Shown here piece after piece: positions 26,340 through 33,334 of a stretch of DNA of 33,334 bases. The notes below the pieces were generated by a model. The model ran no database searches. It was given only the letters and a program-made list of their open reading frames with translations, and was not told the origin of the DNA. The stretch covers positions 1 through 33,334 of the forward strand of contig JAJCXT010000006.1 in the NCBI GenBank assembly GCA_029263295.1. The letters run 5' to 3'. Both the position numbers and the translations under genes were made by a program. Position 1 is the first letter of the stretch. Each line of letters starts with the position of its first letter. This DNA comes from Acidobacteriota bacterium. GTDB taxonomy: Bacteria; Acidobacteriota; UBA890; WLXD01.

Positions 26340-28400
26340 ATGAAGCGCTGGACGACCACGACGAGCATCCTGCTGGCCCTTGCCCTGACTCTGCCGGCAA
26401 GCGCGGTGCAGGAGCAAGCTACCGAGCCGGAGGCCGCCGCTATCGCGATCTCGGTCACCGAGGCCACCCTGGAAGTTGGCGAGACTCTCACGCTGGAGCC
26501 GGTGATCACCGACGCTGACGGCAACGTCATCGAAGCGCCGGTCCTCTACTACTCCATGTCCCGCCGCCGGGTCGGAGTCGACAGCAGCACGGGCATCGTG
26601 GAGGCCTACGCGCCAGGCGTGGTTCAGATCATGCTGCTCGTACCCAAGCCCGGCCAGGCGTTCAGCCGGCGCAACGCCGAGAACATGGTCCGCACCATGC
26701 TCACCGTGCACGTTCCGAAGCCAGACCTGGCAGCGGTGGAGTTGCAAGGCGCTCCGGGCAACTTCTACACGGACACGCGTATCCGCCTCGAGGCGGCAGT
26801 CACCGACGTCTCCGGCGCCGAGCGCGACGACGCAGCGCTCGCCTTCTCCAGCACCAACGAGAATGTCGCAACGGTGAACTCGCGCGGCACGCTCTCGCTA
26901 CACTCCGTCGGCAGCAGCGTGATCACCGTGAGCGCGGATGGCGAAGTGAGCGCCGAGCTGCCCGTGGTCGTTCGGGCGAATCCGACGGCCGTCCTCGACA
27001 TCGCGGCAAGCCGCGAGACGGCGCGAACCGGCGACGTAATCCACTTCGACGCGACACCGCGCGATGCGAACGGCAATGCGGTGTCCGATCTCCCGATTCA
27101 GTACGCGTTCCAGGGCCGCAACTCGGAACACGGCATCGGCGACCCCGGCTCGGGCCTCATCACCGAGGACGGCCGTTTCGTCGCCGACCTTGCTGGCGAA
27201 TACACGATCGTCGCCGCGACCGGGAATCACACCGCATCGATGACCGTCGCGATCGAAGCGCGCGAGGTAAAGCGCCAGATCGAAGTGGTCGGTCAGGGAC
27301 GCGTTTCCGATCGGGCGACGTCCGACCTGTGGGTCTGGGAGGGACCGGATGGCCGTGACTATGCGGCCACTGGCACCTGGGGCGCCGACGGCCACGCGTA
27401 CTTCTGGGACGTCACCGATCCGGGCAACATGCAGATCATCTCCATGATCAAGGTCGACGCCCGCACCGTCAACGACGTGAAGGTGTCCGAGGACGGCCGC
27501 ATCGCTGTGATCAGCCGCGAGGGCGCGTCCAACCGCCGCAACGGCCTGGTGATCCTGGATGTGTCCAACCTGCCGGACCAGGGGGCACGGGTGCTGGCGC
27601 GCTACGACGACCAGCTCACCGGCGGCGTGCACAACATTTTCATTTACCAGGACCACATCTACGCGTTGTCCGCGGGTCAACGCTACGACGTCATCAACAT
27701 CGAGGATCCCACCAACCCGCACCGTGTCGGCACCTTCGAACTCGACACGCCAGGGCATTCCATCCATGACGTCTGGATCACCGATGGCATCGCCTACTCG
27801 TCCAACTGGGGCGACGGAGTTGTCGCCGTGGACATCGGCGGGGGCGGCAAGGGCGGGACACCGCGCAACCCCGTAGAACTGGGTCGCACGAAGTACCCCA
27901 GCGGCTGGAATCACGCGGCTTTCCCGTTCCGCAGCAAGTCCACCGGCAAGGCGTACATGATTGGCGGCGACGAGGCTGGCCTGCGCGGTGGCACACCGGG
28001 CTACGAAGGCGAGCCCGAACGCATGCAGGGATGGGTCCACATCTACGAGTGGGACGAGTGGGATGCTCCCGTAGAGGTGGCGCGCTACGAGGTTCCCGAG
28101 GCCGGCACGCACAACCTGTGGGTGGACGAGGAAAACGAGGTCCTCTACATCGCCTACTACCAGGGTGGCTTGCGCGTGGTGGACATCTCCGGCGAGTTGC
28201 TCGGCGATCTCTATCGTCAGGGGCGTGAGATCGCGTACTTCCTGCCGTTCGACCCCGAGGGTTTCGTTCCCAACGCGCCATTCGTCTGGGGCCCGCAGCC
28301 GTACAAGGGCAACATCTTCTTTTCTGACCACAACTCGGGGCTTTGGGCGGTGCGGTTGAACCCGCCCCTGGATGAGCCGACCGCAGCCAACCAGAACTGA
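26340..28400 (+). CDS. Secreted Ig-like (BIG2) and LVIVD beta-propeller protein
   Basis: This 686-residue protein has a signal peptide (1-22, LALTLPASA). Three Ig-like modules follow. The first two are BIG2-type, at about 33-125 (EATLEVGETLTLEPVITDAD, STGIVEAYAPGVVQIML) and 130-215 (FSSTNENVATVNSRGTLSLH), and the third lies at ~218-318 (ARTGDVIHFDATPRDANGN). The rest is an LVIVD-type propeller: VWEGPDGRDYAATGTWG, AYFWDVTDPGNMQII, GLVILDVSNLPDQGARVLAR, YDVINIEDPTNPHRVGTF, and GGLRVVDIS near the end. No sorting anchor is seen. Its position, 14 bases before the next gene with a GGGAGG between, indicates an operon. Extracellular binding of an unknown ligand is likely. Confidence 0.85.
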   Translation: MKRWTTTTSILLALALTLPASAVQEQATEPEAAAIAISVTEATLEVGETLTLEPVITDADGNVIEAPVLYYSMSRRRVGVDSSTGIVEAYAPGVVQIMLLVPKPGQAFSRRNAENMVRTMLTVHVPKPDLAAVELQGAPGNFYTDTRIRLEAAVTDVSGAERDDAALAFSSTNENVATVNSRGTLSLHSVGSSVITVSADGEVSAELPVVVRANPTAVLDIAASRETARTGDVIHFDATPRDANGNAVSDLPIQYAFQGRNSEHGIGDPGSGLITEDGRFVADLAGEYTIVAATGNHTASMTVAIEAREVKRQIEVVGQGRVSDRATSDLWVWEGPDGRDYAATGTWGADGHAYFWDVTDPGNMQIISMIKVDARTVNDVKVSEDGRIAVISREGASNRRNGLVILDVSNLPDQGARVLARYDDQLTGGVHNIFIYQDHIYALSAGQRYDVINIEDPTNPHRVGTFELDTPGHSIHDVWITDGIAYSSNWGDGVVAVDIGGGGKGGTPRNPVELGRTKYPSGWNHAAFPFRSKSTGKAYMIGGDEAGLRGGTPGYEGEPERMQGWVHIYEWDEWDAPVEVARYEVPEAGTHNLWVDEENEVLYIAYYQGGLRVVDISGELLGDLYRQGREIAYFLPFDPEGFVPNAPFVWGPQPYKGNIFFSDHNSGLWAVRLNPPLDEPTAANQN

Positions 28401-28414
28401 GGGAGGCCAGCCCG

Positions 28415-29647
28415 GTGAAGAGCAGCCAGATCAGACAGCGACACAACGCCAGAGGCTCGCGACCGAGCGTAGTCACGGCGGGCCTCGCCATGGCGGCGAT
28501 TCTCATGGTGATCGCCCTCGGAGTGGGCGGCTCCGGCCAGGCCAGCGCCCAGGGCAACACCTACTGGATGTACGTGGCTGCTGAGTCCGACGATGTCGTC
28601 GAGAAGCTCGCCTTCACGCCGGGCAGCGGATTTCGGCATGTCAAGAGTGTCGGCGTCGGCATCTGGCCCGCCGAGACCGAGGGCCCGCATGGCCTCGCGC
28701 TCTCACCCGACGGCAGCTACTGGTTCGTCAGCATCGCGCACGGCAACCCGTTCGGCTTGTTGTTCAAGTACGCGACCGAAGATGACGCATACGTGGCCGA
28801 CACGAAGCTGGGGCTTTTCCCCGCGACGATGTCTGTCTCGCCGAGCACCGGATTACTGTTCGCAGCCAACTTCAATCTCCACGGCGACCATGTGCCGAGC
28901 ACGATCTCGGTGGTCGAGACGGAATCGATGACCGAGGTGGCGCAGATCCCCACGGGGGTGATGCCGCACGGCTCGCGAATGAACGCGCGCGGGAGCCGCC
29001 AGTACACCGTCGCGATGATGAACGACGAACTGCGCGAGATCGACGCCTACAAGCTCCGCACCAGCCGCGTCCTGCCCCTCTCCGAGAATGCTCCCTCGTG
29101 GCAGCACTATCAGGAGACGGGCAACGGCCTCGCTGACGAGGGCCACGCCATGAGCGACGACTCCATGGCGAGCATGGATCACGACGGTCATCACGAGATG
29201 AAGCCGCCGCTAGTGAAGCCCACGTGGGCCACCCAGGTGACTCCCCAGGGCATGGTCTACGTGGCGGGCAACGGCAACACGACGATCTACGAGGTCGATG
29301 TCGAGGCGTGGAAGGTCGCCCGTACTTTCGAGGGCACCGGTAAGGGTGTGTACAACCTTGATGTGACGGCCGACGGCAAGATCCTCGTAGGCACATACAA
29401 GGGCGCCCGCGCGGTCGGAATCTGGGACACGGAATCTGGCGAGGAGTTGGCGCGCATCGATACGCTGCGACCCATCCCGCACGGTGTCGTAATCTCGCCC
29501 GACGGCAAGTACGCGTTCGTGACCATCGAAGGAATCGGTGGTGAGCCCGGTTCGGTAGAGGCCTACTCGCTCGAGACACTCGGACGCGTCGGCAATATCG
29601 ATATCGGCAAGCAGGCCGGTGGCATCGTTTTCTGGAAGGCCGAGTAG
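28415..29647 (+). CDS. Secreted YncE-like beta-propeller with His/Met-rich loop
   Basis: The start is GTG 28415, with GGGAGG 8 bases upstream. The 410-residue protein has a long positively charged leader, a hydrophobic segment (19-38) and a likely cleavage after ASAQ (46). Propeller repeats of the YncE/cytochrome d1-like type follow: EGPHGLALSPDGSYWFVS, LFPATMSVSPSTGLLFAAN, MPHGSRMNARGSRQYTV, VYNLDVTADGKILVGT and IPHGVVISPDGKYAFVT. Residues 241-262 form an insert very rich in His, Met and Asp (H244, H256, H259, H260; M246, M251, M254, M262), as seen in periplasmic copper-binding segments. Metal binding is an inference. The recurrent PHG turn is family-typical. The alpha/beta hydrolase gene follows after 20 bases. 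Confidence 0.85.
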   Translation: MKSSQIRQRHNARGSRPSVVTAGLAMAAILMVIALGVGGSGQASAQGNTYWMYVAAESDDVVEKLAFTPGSGFRHVKSVGVGIWPAETEGPHGLALSPDGSYWFVSIAHGNPFGLLFKYATEDDAYVADTKLGLFPATMSVSPSTGLLFAANFNLHGDHVPSTISVVETESMTEVAQIPTGVMPHGSRMNARGSRQYTVAMMNDELREIDAYKLRTSRVLPLSENAPSWQHYQETGNGLADEGHAMSDDSMASMDHDGHHEMKPPLVKPTWATQVTPQGMVYVAGNGNTTIYEVDVEAWKVARTFEGTGKGVYNLDVTADGKILVGTYKGARAVGIWDTESGEELARIDTLRPIPHGVVISPDGKYAFVTIEGIGGEPGSVEAYSLETLGRVGNIDIGKQAGGIVFWKAE

Positions 29648-29667
29648 CCCGGCCAGATACTCGCGTC

Positions 29668-30504
29668 GTGCCCCGCATGCTCACCGCGTTGCTGATTCTG
29701 GTCCTGCTGCCGGTTGGCTACTGGACTCTCATCTGGTTCGCCCAGCGCAATCTCCTGTACCCGGCACCGCCGACATCGGCGGCGATGCGACCGCCACACG
29801 ACGCCGAAGTGCTCTGGCTCGAGGCACCCGAAGGCCCCGCGGAGGCCTGGCTGCTGCCGGCGCTAGGTCAGAACCCTGGATCGTCCGCCCCGGGACCGGC
29901 AATCCTATTTGCGCATGGCAATGGCGAACTGATCGACTATCTCCCAGACCGATTCGGGCCCGCGCGCGCGGCCGGGTTCGCCGTGCTTCTCGTGGAGTAT
30001 CCGGGGTACGGTCGCTCGCCTGGGAAGACAACCGAAGACAGCATCCGCCGGACGCTCGTAGCGGGATTCGACTACCTGGCGGCGAGCCCGGAGATCGACC
30101 CCGAACGGATCGTCGCGTTCGGCCGTTCACTAGGCGGCGGGGCCATCGGCACGCTGATAGGACAGAGGGCGGTAGCTGCGGTGATCCTGCAGTCGACGTT
30201 TCGTAGCATCGTGCACATGTCTCGCCGTCTCCTCGTGCCGGCCTTCCTGGTGCGCGACCGATTCGACACCATCGGTGCGTTACAGCAGTATCGCGGCCCG
30301 CTTCTTCTCGTCCATGGCGACCGCGACGACATCGTCCCGCTCGTCGAGAGTGAGGTTCTCCACGCTGCCTATCCAGACTCGGAACTGGTGGTACTCGCTT
30401 GTGGCCACAACGACTGTCCGCCGTCTTGGCCCGACCACTGGCGTACCATTCTCACCTTCCTCGACAAGCATGGAATCACCGCCACGGCGAAAGCGACGCC
30501 TTGA
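29668..30504 (+). CDS. Alpha/beta hydrolase (BEM46/ABHD13-17-like), membrane-anchored
   Basis: The 278-residue product starts at GTG 29668 or ATG 29677; neither has a strong ribosome binding site. Residues ~5-24 are a single N-terminal hydrophobic helix without a clear cleavage site, so it is probably anchored facing the periplasm. The catalytic triad is visible: nucleophile elbow GRSLGGG, aspartate in HGDRDDIVP and histidine in CGHNDCP. FAHGNGELIDYLPD supplies the oxyanion HGN motif, and LVEYPGYGRSPGKTTEDS is typical of the BEM46-type branch, whose characterised members include depalmitoylases and esterases. The substrate is unknown. It belongs to the run of plus-strand genes 26340-32192 with 17-20 base spacing. 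Confidence 0.87.
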   Translation: MPRMLTALLILVLLPVGYWTLIWFAQRNLLYPAPPTSAAMRPPHDAEVLWLEAPEGPAEAWLLPALGQNPGSSAPGPAILFAHGNGELIDYLPDRFGPARAAGFAVLLVEYPGYGRSPGKTTEDSIRRTLVAGFDYLAASPEIDPERIVAFGRSLGGGAIGTLIGQRAVAAVILQSTFRSIVHMSRRLLVPAFLVRDRFDTIGALQQYRGPLLLVHGDRDDIVPLVESEVLHAAYPDSELVVLACGHNDCPPSWPDHWRTILTFLDKHGITATAKATP

Positions 30505-30521
30505 CCCTCTTGGGAGGACCG

Positions 30522-32192
30522 ATGCGCTTCCCGATCTCAATCGGACTGTTAGCAGCCGCCTTGCTCCTCGTGCCGGCGTGCGCCCCTGCAGACCAGCCCA
30601 CCGCCGACCTGGTCATCACAGGCGGCCGCGTGTGGACCGGCAACTCCGCCCAACCGTGGGCCGAGGCGATCGCGATCACCGGCAATCGAATCTCGGCTGT
30701 GGGCAGCCGCGACGAGATCGAGCGCATGGCCGGGCCCGACACCGAGCGTATCGACGCCGCGGGCGGCCTGGTAACCCCGGGATTTATCGACACCCACGTG
30801 CACTTCCTCACGGGTGGCTTCGGTCTGTCCTCGGTGCAACTGCGCGATGCCAGCACACCCGACGAGTTCGCGCGTCGGATCGGTGAGTTCGCCACCAATA
30901 TGCCGGCGGGCTCATGGATCGAAAACGGTCAATGGGATCACGAGAACTGGGGTGGTGATCTGCCGCACCGCGACTGGATCGACGCGCTGACCCCCGACAA
31001 CCCGGTTGCCGTCCGGCGGCTCGACGGGCACATGTTGCTGGCCAACTCGGCCGCACTGACAGCGGCCGGCGTGGACGGTGACACCCTCGAGGTGGCCGGT
31101 GGGGAGATCGTCCGCGATCGGGACGGACGTCCCACGGGGATACTGAAAGACAACGCCATGGCGCTGATCGTGCCGCCCATGCCGCCGGTTGAATTGCAAG
31201 ACCGCGCGCTGCAGGCGGCGATGGCACACGTGCTGGCGCAGGGTGTGACCTCGGTGCACGACATGGGCAACTGGACGAATCTCCAGACCTACGAGCGCGC
31301 CCTCGGGCAGGGCGAGATGAAGGTGAGGATGTACGCCTGTGTCCAGCTGCAAGGATGGGAACGACTGCGCGACCGCATCGCAGACTCCGGGCGCGGCGAC
31401 TCGTGGCTGCGTATCGGCTGCCTCAAGACGATGCTCGACGGCTCCCTCGGCTCGCACACCGCCGCCTTCTATGAGCCATACACCGACGCGCTGCGCCCGG
31501 ACGACAACGGCCTGTTGATGTACGACGACACGGATAGCCTGTACCGATCGTTAGCCGGGGCCGACGCGGCCGGGCTACAGCTCAACGTGCACGCGATCGG
31601 GGACCGCGCCATCGATTCTCATCTCGCCATGACCAGACGCATCACAGCCGAGAACGGCGCCCGGGACCGCCGCTCCCGAATCGAGCACGCGCAGCATCCC
31701 ACGCCCTCTGCCATCGCGCGCTTCGCCGAACTCGGCGTGATAGCCAGCATGCAGCCCTACCACGCCATCGACGACGGCCGCTGGGCCGAGAAAGTCATAG
31801 GGCCGGTGCGTGCGCGTAGCACCTACGCGTTCCGTTCCTTTCTGGACGCCGGCGTGGTGCTCGCCTTCGGCAGCGACTGGTTCGTCGCCCCACCGACGCC
31901 GATCATGGGCATCTATGCGGCCGTCACGCGTCGCACCCTCGATGATGCCAACCCTGACGGTTGGGTACCCGAGCAGAAGATCACCGTTGAGGAGGCGCTC
32001 CGGGCCTATACGATGGGCGGCGCCTACGCCTCGTTCGAGGAGGCCGACAAGGGCTCGATCGAGCCTGGCAAGCTCGCCGACCTCGTCGTTCTGGACCGGG
32101 ACCTGACTTCGATTCCGCCAACGGAGATTCGCGCCGCGACCGTCGTTGCCACGATCGTCGATGGACGTATCGCGTACAAGCACGACCCGTAG
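30522..32192 (+). CDS. YtcJ-like amidohydrolase (amidohydrolase family 3), lipoprotein
   Basis: ATG 30522 has GGGAGG (30512-30517) and gives 556 residues; the frame extends upstream to 30399 inside the previous gene without support. The leader ends in a lipobox-like VPAC, so the enzyme is a lipoprotein. Metal-centre residues of the superfamily are in order: H92-x-H94 (PGFIDTHVHFL), H357 (VHAIGDRAID), H389 (RIEHAQHP) and D452 (FGSDWFVAPP). The N-terminal composite beta domain (DLVITGGRVWTGNSAQPWAEA) and C-terminal KLADLVVLDRDL are standard. YtcJ relatives hydrolyse N-acyl or cyclic amides, and the substrate here is unknown. It is the last gene of the four-gene run and converges on the DUF1684 gene. 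Confidence 0.9.
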   Translation: MRFPISIGLLAAALLLVPACAPADQPTADLVITGGRVWTGNSAQPWAEAIAITGNRISAVGSRDEIERMAGPDTERIDAAGGLVTPGFIDTHVHFLTGGFGLSSVQLRDASTPDEFARRIGEFATNMPAGSWIENGQWDHENWGGDLPHRDWIDALTPDNPVAVRRLDGHMLLANSAALTAAGVDGDTLEVAGGEIVRDRDGRPTGILKDNAMALIVPPMPPVELQDRALQAAMAHVLAQGVTSVHDMGNWTNLQTYERALGQGEMKVRMYACVQLQGWERLRDRIADSGRGDSWLRIGCLKTMLDGSLGSHTAAFYEPYTDALRPDDNGLLMYDDTDSLYRSLAGADAAGLQLNVHAIGDRAIDSHLAMTRRITAENGARDRRSRIEHAQHPTPSAIARFAELGVIASMQPYHAIDDGRWAEKVIGPVRARSTYAFRSFLDAGVVLAFGSDWFVAPPTPIMGIYAAVTRRTLDDANPDGWVPEQKITVEEALRAYTMGGAYASFEEADKGSIEPGKLADLVVLDRDLTSIPPTEIRAATVVATIVDGRIAYKHDP

Positions 32193-32210
32193 CAACCCCG
32201 CGCAGCGCGT

Positions 32211-32246
32211 CTAGCGGCAATCAGGCAACTGATCGCGTGCCGCTAG
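32211..32246. terminator. Bidirectional terminator-like hairpin with GCAA tetraloop
   Basis: CTAGCGGCA (32211-32219) pairs with TGCCGCTAG (32238-32246), 9 of 9. Nested inside, ATCAG-GCAA-CTGAT (32220-32233) makes a 5-bp stem with a GNRA tetraloop, leaving CGCG as a bulge. The structure lies between convergent genes and contains the TAG stop of the DUF1684 gene (32243-32245). No long T-tract follows on either strand, so a classic intrinsic terminator is not certain; 3'-end protection is an alternative. Confidence 0.55.
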
Positions 32247-33220
32247 TTCTCGACCCCCGGGGGGCCCGTGGCCAGTTCCACCTTCTTGCTGAAAGCCCGC
32301 TCCCCTGCCTCGATTCGCAGCGGCAAGCGATTCTGCGTCGGCGGCAACGGACAGGTAGCGAACGGACTGAAGGCGCAGGGCGGGTTGTACGAACGGTTGA
32401 AGTCCACCACCGTGCGGCCCCACTCGTCGGGGGCGTCGACCCACAGAAACCGGCCGGCTCCGTACGACGACGCGGCGTTGGTTTCGTCGCCAAAGGCGGT
32501 GAAGAGGTTGTCGGGATCACCCGAGTCTCGCCACATGTCGAGGCGGTAGGTCTCGCCGCCGTACTCGAACACGACCGCGCCCAGCAACTCCTCGTCGCCC
32601 AGCGAACCGAACACGTTCGGGATCTTGATCGTCCCGGGAGGGTCGAGGAACTCGAAGGTCGCGTCGAGGCGCCATTCGGCCGCGAGTTCGAAATTGTCCA
32701 TCCCCTCAAATCCGGTCACGAGCTCGCTGGCGGCGTCCTTGAGCCGCAGAGCCAGATGATCCTCGCGCTCGATCACGTACCACTGCATTTCGCCCCACTG
32801 CATGACCGGGGTCTCCCCTTCCATGCCGACTACGTAGACCGACGGCGGGACAAGCCCCCACTCGCCCCCGGGCATGCCGACGTCGACTCCCTCTGTCGGG
32901 AAGAACTCGACTTCGGTTTCGGTGACGCTGAAGCGACCGAGCACGGGCGGCACGCCTTCCCGCGAGTACACGAGGTCGTTCTCGAGCGCGGAGCCGAACG
33001 TGTATTCGCCCGGGGTCAGCCAGTACAGGCCCGACAGCGACAGCCACCCGTCCGGCTTCACGAGTTCGCCGTGGCGCCAAGCACGCCAGTCCTCGACATT
33101 GGCGCGATGGGCCGCTGCATCGTATGCCTGCAGCTCCGGCGCCCGCTCCGGCGCCGGCTGGGTGCAGCCGGCCAGCACCACGGCTGCACCCAGCGTCGCC
33201 AAGACGGTCAGACGTCGCAC
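32243..33220 (-). CDS. DUF1684 family lipoprotein
   Basis: This 325-residue protein starts at GTG 33220, which overlaps the TAG of the upstream gene by one base. The signal peptide ends in lipobox LAGC (Cys19). It has the DUF1684 layout: WRAWRHGELVKPDGWLSLSG, LYWLTPGEYTFGS near the N-terminus and a conserved C-terminal block (VDFNRSYNPPCAFSPFATCP, then LPPTQNRLPLRIEAGE) with two cysteines and a PLPP turn. Family members occur widely, and no activity is established to my knowledge. It is probably cotranscribed with the unidentified acidic-tailed gene upstream. Its end forms part of the hairpin at 32211-32246. Confidence 0.9.
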   Translation of the reverse strand: MRRLTVLATLGAAVVLAGCTQPAPERAPELQAYDAAAHRANVEDWRAWRHGELVKPDGWLSLSGLYWLTPGEYTFGSALENDLVYSREGVPPVLGRFSVTETEVEFFPTEGVDVGMPGGEWGLVPPSVYVVGMEGETPVMQWGEMQWYVIEREDHLALRLKDAASELVTGFEGMDNFELAAEWRLDATFEFLDPPGTIKIPNVFGSLGDEELLGAVVFEYGGETYRLDMWRDSGDPDNLFTAFGDETNAASSYGAGRFLWVDAPDEWGRTVVDFNRSYNPPCAFSPFATCPLPPTQNRLPLRIEAGERAFSKKVELATGPPGVEN

Positions 33221-33334
33221 TACTGCCCGCCCGCTTCGCCGCTGGTACCCGACTCGGTCGACTCGGTCTCGGCGTCGGCCTCCGCCTCGGCCTTCTCGGC
33301 GTCGGCAGCGTCGCGCGCGGCGGCCACCTCATCG
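33220..33334 (-). CDS. C-terminal end of an unidentified protein with acidic Ala/Glu-rich tail (5' part outside window)
   Basis: On the minus strand the last 37 codons before TAG (33222-33220) read DEVAAARDAADAEKAEAEAD, then a Glu/Ser/Thr-rich stretch and finally SGEAGGQ. The stop overlaps the GTG of the DUF1684 gene by one base (TAGTG), a usual sign of coupled genes. The low-complexity helical, then acidic, tail is typical of variable C-terminal extensions and does not identify the family. Confidence 0.6.
   Translation of the reverse strand, partial: DEVAAARDAADAEKAEAEADAETESTESGTSGEAGGQ

Noticed and set aside
26898-28331. 477-codon minus-strand frame opposite the Ig/LVIVD gene
   Set aside because: Antisense shadow with no recognisable motif.
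30399-30521. N-terminal extension of the amidohydrolase into the alpha/beta hydrolase gene
   Set aside because: GGGAGG before ATG 30522 and a lipoprotein signal directly after it define the start.

Overview
This is a GC-rich, gene-dense bacterial window with about 25 protein genes and short gaps. No tRNA, rRNA, CRISPR array, phage or intact transposase was seen. Many products carry Gram-negative export signals (signal peptides, lipoboxes, one Tat motif). The mix of a CPA1 antiporter with an RCK domain, a TRAP transporter, an AttEFGH-type ABC operon, an oversized acyl-CoA dehydrogenase and a GGDEF/EAL protein suggests an environmental, probably marine or soil, member of the Pseudomonadota. Gammaproteobacteria is my first guess. 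The abundant secreted beta-propellers and amidohydrolases would also fit Gemmatimonadota or Acidobacteriota. The assignment is an inference.

Layout. 1-3225: a truncated Na+/H+ antiporter and a divergent ChaN-PDZ gene, separated by a 277-bp MITE-like element (1718-1994) that occupies almost the whole shared promoter region. 3229-6609: a secreted Asp-box propeller and a NudL-like Nudix hydrolase. 6670-13220: a TakP-like TRAP binding lipoprotein, a secreted protein of unknown function and a secreted LVIVD propeller on the plus strand; the TRAP permeases DctQ and DctM and an exported M24 peptidase lie on the minus strand. 13299-15338: a 66-residue membrane protein and a pseudo-receiver/GGDEF/EAL protein with an AT-rich upstream region. 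15553-17882: an efflux-type cassette (4-TM protein, TetR regulator, MFS transporter) behind a palindromic candidate operator. 18216-20240: a long acyl-CoA dehydrogenase.

20237-26143 is a five-gene minus-strand operon: tRNA-binding protein, beta-lactamase-fold lipoprotein, AttE ATPase, one long AttFG-like permease and an AttH/CrtC-like lipoprotein. 26340-32192 is a four-gene plus-strand run: Ig/LVIVD protein, YncE-like propeller with a His/Met-rich loop, alpha/beta hydrolase and YtcJ-like amidohydrolase lipoprotein. The window closes with a DUF1684 lipoprotein and the acidic tail of an unidentified gene.

The strongest leads for novelty are the MITE and the ribosome binding site it helps form, the TetR operator, helically phased CTATT repeats upstream of the c-di-GMP gene, the metal-loop propeller operon and the extended Att operon.
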